Shown: in pieces, positions 57,599 through 64,000 of the stretch
Numbering within the stretch: the first letter of the stretch is position 1
Layout: each line of letters opens with the position of its first letter
NCBI GenBank assembly: GCA_037043015.1
Contig: CM073327.1
Coordinates: 16,970,727-17,034,726 of the forward strand
From: Bryum argenteum
Taxonomy: Eukaryota; Streptophyta; Bryopsida; Bryales; Bryaceae
Length of the DNA stretch: 64,000 nucleotides
Direction: 5' to 3'
Notes under the pieces: generated by a model
The model's database searches: none
What the model saw: the letters and a program-made list of their open reading frames with translations, nothing else
What the model was told of the DNA's origin: nothing
Position numbers and translations under genes: made by a program

Positions 57599-58458
57599 CG
57601 CCCGAGAGTTTCCACCAAACGAAACCAGGCTGCGTAACCAGTCTTTGAAGGATCGCGAGCCACTGTTGTCCACAAACAAGTGCACCACCGGCGAGCTACC
57701 CTCCGCACTCCCCTCGTCGATGCCACCGAACTTGTAGAATGCGAGCTGCTTGTGATTCTCCAGGTGCTGCCCTGCGAACGTGAGCCGCTGCTTGGGAACA
57801 GCGATGCCCTCCCGCTTGCGAATCGCCTCCTTCACGGTCTCCACGGCATCGCCCAGAGTAGCTTCCACTTCAATGCTCTTGGATAGCCACACTATTGTGA
57901 GCACCACCTTCTGCTTCAGTCGCGTGCACCCCGCGCATGCACAGTCCCCAAACGTCTGCAATTATCCCTAATCCCCCCATCAGCCTCGGCCCCTCATCGA
58001 TATCATATCGAAGAGTGATCGAACTCTGATCAGAATCACTTCTAGGGATCAGATGTAATCTTCCCTTGTTAAAACATTGATTGGTTAACGAAGAAAGATA
58101 ATAATCTGATCGCAGTATGATCAGAGAGTCATCGAAGTGGGATCGGTTAGGGATGAGAATGGGATCGAAGTGTGGGAACAGACTAAAATCGAGGTGTGAT
58201 TGATGTGAGATTGATGTTAGGGTAGAAGGAAGGGAGGAGAAAGAGCGTACAAGTTTTGAGGGTGAGCTTGGAACCGTTTGGGATGTAGTAGTAGCTGAGG
58301 GGCCTGTCCTCTTCCATCTTCAGATTGTTCTTAAATAGTTGCATATTGCTGACGGAAATTCTCTCATTGTTTACTATTAGCTTCTCGCTGATCTTCAGCA
58401 GAATCTGCAACGTCGTCGTCGTTCGATCCGTTACACGCAGGAAAACTTCTTTCACCAT
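57557..58458 (-). pseudogene. Two-Ubl-domain gene, copy C (truncated and splice-damaged)
   Basis: Duplicate of copy B. Exon 1 starts at 58458 (MVKEVFLRVTDRTTTTLQ). The junction at 58251-58255 has four extra bases beside the GTACGC donor, so using the old donor shifts the frame. Exon 2 (upper border 57955) has lost 12 bp just before the CACAGC motif, replacing the basic RRGE by GD, in frame. The gene's last part (after SFGGNS, upper limit about 57604) is replaced by the arm of the inverted-repeat element, giving an unrelated short tail. A truncated product from the second domain remains possible. Confidence 0.75.
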
Positions 58459-60920
58459 CCTTGCTAGCTTGTCTCATGCTGCATCACAATTACGGATCGA
58501 ATATCCCGCACGCACAATGGAAAGGGCTCAGTCGTTTAAACACGAAAGTACTGGTTATAATGGTCTAGTATCACGTCGACGATGACAATAACTGTGAACA
58601 GATTCGTTCTACATCCACATCCACACGGAAAGCAGAGGCTAGAATATTCTATCATAAAGATCACCAGCACGTCGATGACAATGTGAACATTTTCGTTCTA
58701 TCCACATATCCACACGGACAACAGAGGTTAGAATCTTACGTAATAGATCAACAAATTATCAGAGAAACAATACTTATTAGCATGTTCGGCAGAATCACCA
58801 AACTCCCTGTTATCTTTTTTTCGAAGAAATGTCTGCCTAATCTAACTACACTAAAAATTATATTTAGTGTTGGATGACAATTGGTGTACATAGTCAACAC
58901 CATCATGCTACAACACTATTAGTCAACTTATGGACAATTAGTGTATTGGGGGGCCACCATATCTTAATGGTAGCCTCCCTTTTAGCCACCAACCTTGCAA
59001 GTTGGCTAACACCAAATCAAAATCTAACACTAAATGTCAACTTCTTCACTTTCCAATTCTTTAATTCTTACTATTGTTCACAATTGGTGTTGGAATTGAT
59101 GATTAGAATTGCTACAATTCTACCCTCGTTGACAATTGGTGTTGTTGTTCGTATTTAGTGTAGCACTCGTTTCTGTTTCTGCTTGCTCGCCCATGGCGCT
59201 GTGCTCTATATGAGAGCAAAGGCTAGGTTCTAGCATAACGATGATCGAACCCTAGTCATCGTTCTCTACCCACATCCAATACCAAATGCAAAGGCTGGAT
59301 TTAAGAGTAACGATGCCGACAAGATAGATGAACAAGGGTGGAGCGTACCGTGAATGAAAGAAGGAATGTTGTCGGTAAGCGAATCACCCAAGGAAGGACG
59401 ACGATTAAGATGATCGATCACGCCCAGAAGCAAGAATTGCGCCACACTGCAATTCGAGAATGGTGGAGAATCAGTACTGAATCAACCCACACACGATATT
59501 GCCTCCATGGCCATGGCATCCGAGAATCGAGGAGCCCAGGCCGCTCCCACCGATTAAACTGCAAATTACTCTTAACTTCCATTCGTCTGTAAACTAATGA
59601 AGATTGTGAAGAGGAAGGGGCGCCCAACTGCACCGAATTGCAACGAAGCAGCGGAAAAGTCTACCTCGACACAGATAGGACCTGTGTTGACCTTTTGGGC
59701 ACGTCCGATTCCCCGACCTGGCTACTGAGGCGCCGATTGCAGCAGGGAATTCAACCCTGCTACGATTCAAACATCAAGGCCGAGCTCCGACAGAGAATGA
59801 GGGTGATCAACTTCAAAAACTGTCAACGAAGGCATCTTCACCTTAAGTGCGCTCTCAGTAGTGCTGAATAAACTTCGCAAGTGTGCACGCAAAAAGGCTG
59901 GAACACCATAAGCGCATCAACTAGCTACTGCCTTCAAATGCCCTCGATCAACAGTCGACGACAGTCGGGTGCTTGCGGCTTCCAAAAAAAGCTGGGCGAT
60001 GACGAAGCCCACTGTTACAAATCACTTCTCTGAATCTGGAGCTTGCTGATCCATAGCCAGCGCATCATGAGAAGGAATCTACATAGACTTTCTTGCACAT
60101 GCACTAATATTAGAAGTCACGGTAATCATACTTGCCGACTATCAAGTCGGTTGCCGACTGACAGCACTGCTCAACCTTCTCTTTAAACCCTGTAGTCGAT
60201 TGAGGCCCGTTTTGGGTCCATTTGACTTTGGTCAAACTCTGATTTATTAAATGTTAAGCGCATGAAGTTGAAACGTCTGGAATATTGTAGATTTTCCCCA
60301 TACCTTTCCAACAAGACCAGTCATATTCTAAAATTCCTCATACTTTAGGAGATACGTACTTTCAAAGTTCAAGAAGACTATTAGGACATGCTGAAATCTG
60401 GCCAAAATTGGGGGAAGGATATGCTTCTTCTTAAAATCTGTCCAAAATTGGGGGTAGAATATGCTTATTTTTAAAAGTTGCCCAATATGAATGAGATCAT
60501 AGTAACTTCAAAAATGTATCTAAGATTGAGATTCTGCTTCTTTTTAGATTTTATTTTTTGTGCATGTACATGAGGTTACACTAGTAGGAAAACCATTTAC
60601 AGTACGAATTTTAGAACATAGTGTCCATAGGTTGTCCACAATGACAAGGTTTTCATTTTAACAAAGAGAATGATGGTTAAACAAATTCATAACATGTGTC
60701 CCCATACATTTCTAAACTATTGAAAGCTCAAAAATATGTCCAGTAATATATAGACATCTTGAAGAGAAAGTCATCAAGAATTTTGCATGAAATACATCCG
60801 CTTCATGTTATGTTACAAGCCAAGAAGTATTGCACATAATATGAAACAAATCCATTTTGTATAACTTTTTCTAATCTATCAAAATTGTATAGATATCATA
60901 TAATGAGAAATCTTGATTAC
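58459..60920. other. Spacer between Ubl copy C and dioxygenase 2
   Basis: Counterpart of 44173-46328, with small indels plus the 312-bp MITE at 58849-59160. No gene is recognised. Confidence 0.5.
58849..59160. mobile_element. 312-bp MITE with CACTAAA termini and TA duplication
   Basis: The element begins CACTAAAAATTATATTTAGTG (itself a hairpin) and ends GTATTTAGTG. It is flanked by TA on both sides (58847-58848, 59161-59162). Block 1 has the empty site with one TA at 44561-44562. Internal CAATTGGTGT and TTAGTGT motifs recur in both orientations. No coding frame of note. The TA duplication suggests a Tc1/mariner-type mover, while the CACTA ends recall CACTA elements, which usually make 3-bp duplications. 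Confidence 0.85.
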
Positions 60921-62801
60921 TCATTGTATAGCAAAAAGTTCCAATGCATTAGCAGGATGTCTTATTTGGCTTGCCAAATACTCGGGCCAAGTGAAAGAAC
61001 GATACTTTGCAGGGTGATCTTCGTCTACGAGCTCTGAAAGAGGAGTGATTTGGTCCCAATCTGGTGCTTGCACAAAGTATGCCAACGAATACCGATCCTT
61101 GTCTTTGTTTACCACCGCTCTATGCAATGCACTTACGCACATGTTGTTGCTTATTACCTGCACACAAATTCGTAAATGTTAGTCATTTTTCAGAGATGAC
61201 ACTTTTGGGGGGTTGGAATTTAGTTAGAAAATAATCGCTAATTACATTGCATAGAAAAAAAATGAATGCTTCATACTGACATTGGAGGTGCCATTTTGGA
61301 AACATAACTAAACATGTCACAGCTTGTGCCATGTTTTGGTATGTCAAAATGACTCTAAGAATATTATCATTTCAACATGAAATTGTCCATGTCACAAAAA
61401 ACACTTCCGATTCACAACGGAGTAGAAGCTACAAAGACAACAAAATTCTCAACTAAGACGAAAATTCATAGATACTTCTTACTTGTTTCAGTGATATACA
61501 CACCAGCACTGTTTCTTTCAGTCTCATCTTTTTCTATTCTCATTCTTTGAAGGCACTAATTATGAACCTTGAATTTTCTAGTCCAATTTTTCTCATTTAG
61601 ATAAAAGAATGTGATCCAAATTGAGGTTACCATCAATTATAATGCAACCGTGATTGTGACCCGATGATATAGGTGTGATAATGGATCATTTTTCTAGTAC
61701 AATATTTCATGCCCTAAGTTTGACGCTGAAAAAAAAGAAGCATGTAATATGTAAGATTGTTTTGAAGATTGTTAGTAACATGCGTTAAAACGGTACACAA
61801 TCAAGTGTTTGAAATTGAGTATACCTATCTTTGATGGAATCCCACAAATGAAAACAATCTGAACAACTCATATCTTTAAATTAACGATGCTGTAAGTTTC
61901 ATGTTCAATTTATGAAGAAAAAGTAGTTATGGCTCACGACGTCGGCGCCAGAGTAACCTTCAGTTTGCAACAAAATGATGAACACATGAATGTTGAGAAA
62001 GGAAAAGATCAATACCTGAAGCATATTCCCAGCATTGATAGAAAAAGCGCCCGGAACCGGCCTTACAGCAACCCATCGACCCTCATTCAAGACCTGCAAC
62101 CCCGCAACGTCACCCTGGTGCAAAATCGTAAGCAGATTCGCGTCATGATGGGGCAACAATCCGGTGGTCGCAGAGGGATCGGGACAAGGCGGATAATGGT
62201 TCAATCGCATCAACCCAGGCTCCTTCGGCAACAACCTCTCATCCTCAATCCCTGTAACACCCAAACTCTCCACGATCAATCTAAACAATCTGGCTCCGAG
62301 CTCCCGCATCGCCCCCATATACTCCTCGATCGCATCCCGAAACTCGCCAGCCTCGGGTTCGAGCGCCGCGGAGTACTCGGCGATGTGCGGGGGGTCTAGA
62401 AACAGGCCCTCGCTCCAGTACCGCCGGGTTTCGCGAGATCTGTTGCTGGCCATCGGGAAGCCGTAGCCTAGAAACCGGTCGCCGTGGGGTTGGCACTCGA
62501 TCGCCTCCTTCCGTTCCAGTGGCAAGTTGAAGAATCTCTGCACGGCGGAATGCGCTCGGAGTACTAGCTCCGGGTCCACCCCGTGGTTCACCACTTGGAA
62601 GAAACCCCAGTTCGCACAAGCTTGTAGCAGAGTCGAGGGGACGAGGTGTTGCAGGTCGATCACTGGTACCTCGAGTTCTGAGTACGAGTCGTGTGCTACG
62701 TGATTGAGCTCCTGCTTTGGCCAGTGGTAAGATGTCGGAATTTGAGTGTCGGTGATCGCTACGTCTGGTAACGACTGACTTTCCACCATCGCCGTCGCCA
62801 T
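60921..62801 (-). CDS. 2-oxoglutarate/Fe(II) dioxygenase, gibberellin-3-oxidase-like, copy 2
   Basis: Exons 62016-62801 and 60921-61157 give 340 residues. Exon 1 encodes exactly the same residues as copy 1. Exon 2 differs by two: VDEDHPAKYR here, VDDDHPAKYC in copy 1. All catalytic residues (HHD, the distal His in SALHRAVVN, RYS) are retained. The intron is also nearly identical, with only a handful of substitutions. Both copies look active and have the same promoter-proximal sequence, so they probably share expression and substrate. Confidence 0.85.
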
Positions 62802-64000
62802 AGCTGAGCTCGAACACCACCACGAGGTGATGTCGATCGCCTGGAGGGAAAAGTCTCGGCAATTTGATTGGGATCGGAGCTTCTGATCGAAGACTGTGGG
62901 ATTGCAAAGACTGTGGGATTGCAGAGAATGTGGGATTTTGAGAATTGGGGGTTTGTGGGGGTGGATAAATGGGAGTAGAAACTTGGGGATGGAGCAAAGG
63001 GTGATGGAGGTAAGTGAGTAGGCGTGGAGATGAAGATAGCTATGGTGATCTGATTGAACTTATTGAAATTGGAGAATTGCGTTTCCGAGCAAGTACTTGG
63101 GTTACAGACGGCTCCGATGCTTGGGCCGTACACTTAGTTGATAATGGGTGAGGTGAGCACTCTATTCATGCTGGTCTCGTAATAGGTTTGAAATTGTTGT
63201 TCTTCTTCAATGAGGTTCAGACACCTCTCTTTGTAGATTTGAACCTATTGATTTGATTGGGGATTTTTAGGGAGATTTGTGATTTGGTAAATGCCATTCC
63301 TTCATCATTATTTGAAGGGTTCAAAAAATTTATAAAAATTGCTTTTGATTTTCTTCTCGGTAAGATGCACTCAAAACTATTGAAAATTTTCCTCAATGAG
63401 TTTTAGAATAGGTGCAATATTATTTTGAAGTTGATGTTGGTGCATCTGCTACAAGTTTGGCTGGTTGGCTAGCTAATTGAGTAGGAGGGTTGTTTTAGCC
63501 CGTAAACTATGTAGTTGATTATGGGGGTTAGATTAGCCCGTAAACTACCCGAATATAAATTAGGTTGTGGATTAGCGGGTGGTCAAGCCGGTGGATTAGT
63601 TGAAAGATTAGTCACAAGAATATAACCTCTTCAATCTTATGTTAACTTCAAATCGTGCTAGAGCATCACCTTGTGGAGAGAACACCCTGAAGGTGAGAAA
63701 ATCTCCGAGTTGGAGTCTGGCATGTAATCTCTTCCAACCTCCTATAATGACCCACATCCTTCTTCTTTGATTTTGCTTATGAGGATTTGGTATAGTCGTT
63801 GGCCACAATACTACCCGACTATCAACTCTAATGAAATTATACAATCAGATGGTTGTTATCATAATTCAACCACTGGTTACATAACGTTTTTGGAAGCACG
63901 ACTTTGTGTAGTTGTATGTCTGATGTCAGCACCTTTGAAATAGAACGATTCATGACTTACTAGGAATCCAGTGCTTTTAAACAGCCCCGTCACTCCCTCC
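62802..64000. promoter_or_regulatory. Upstream region of dioxygenase 2
   Basis: 62802-63235 equals the copy 1 leader and promoter. From about 63240 similarity drops but continues to the edge. GGATTAG-type units lie at about 63500-63610. No other gene is recognised. Confidence 0.5.

Larger units (their letters stand above)
57604..64000. repeat. Segmental duplication, block 2 (partner 43310-49490)
   Basis: Same orientation and gene order as block 1; it continues past the right edge. The left border coincides with the end of the long-inverted-repeat element. Confidence 0.9.

Noticed and set aside
1..64000. tRNA, rRNA or other structured RNA genes
   Set aside because: None seen by eye. A covariance-model scan could not be run, so this is weak negative evidence.

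Overview
This is nuclear DNA from a land plant. The genes have many short GT-AG introns, and the plant-type content includes a plastid-targeted starch-binding protein, a gibberellin-3-oxidase-like dioxygenase pair, RWP-RK and B3-like DNA-binding domains, and abundant small inverted-repeat transposons. I cannot name the species. A seed-free lineage is possible but not shown. All gene models were built by hand from splice signals and reading-frame continuity, so distal exons and untranslated regions are uncertain.

Layout. (1) 1-14.8 kb is a conserved, gene-dense arm: the 5' half of the DNA polymerase delta catalytic subunit (minus, running off the left edge), a divergent SEC20 SNARE gene with an unusual lumenal tail ending in HEEL, an unidentified six-exon gene (minus), and a plastid CBM20 protein (minus) with a heptapeptide-repeat linker. 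(2) 15-23.3 kb is repeat-rich. It holds a broken RWP-RK gene with a MITE inside it, pieces of a larger inverted-repeat element, a promoter relic of the dioxygenase family, a GGATTAG minisatellite and a zinc-ribbon/acidic-repeat gene. (3) 23.3-27.4 kb is AT-rich with no recognisable gene. (4) 27.4-39 kb carries a multi-exon DDE-transposase-like gene (frameshifted), a B3-like gene, a RING gene, a coiled-coil/RING-like gene and a frameshifted unknown. Clusters of GTTCC-type short repeats are scattered through it, so it may be one large multi-gene transposon or a nest of them. (5) 40-64 kb is a tandemly duplicated array: a two-Ubl gene family with a CxCxxC linker (three copies), two almost identical dioxygenase genes, a second RWP-RK copy, a dioxygenase stub, and four kinds of inverted-repeat element.

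The main story is in part 5. A block running from a Ubl gene through a dioxygenase gene (about 43.3-48.6 kb) recurs at about 57.6-63.2 kb. The second Ubl copy is cut exactly where a 1.6-kb long-inverted-repeat element begins, and it is further damaged at its splice donor. The two dioxygenase genes are intact and nearly identical, but identity falls sharply just upstream of their 5' ends. Two MITEs sit in one paralogous copy and not the other. One of them has TTAA flanks and CCC ends like a piggyBac element. The first Ubl gene is followed, in frame after its TGA, by sixteen copies of a 27-bp repeat.
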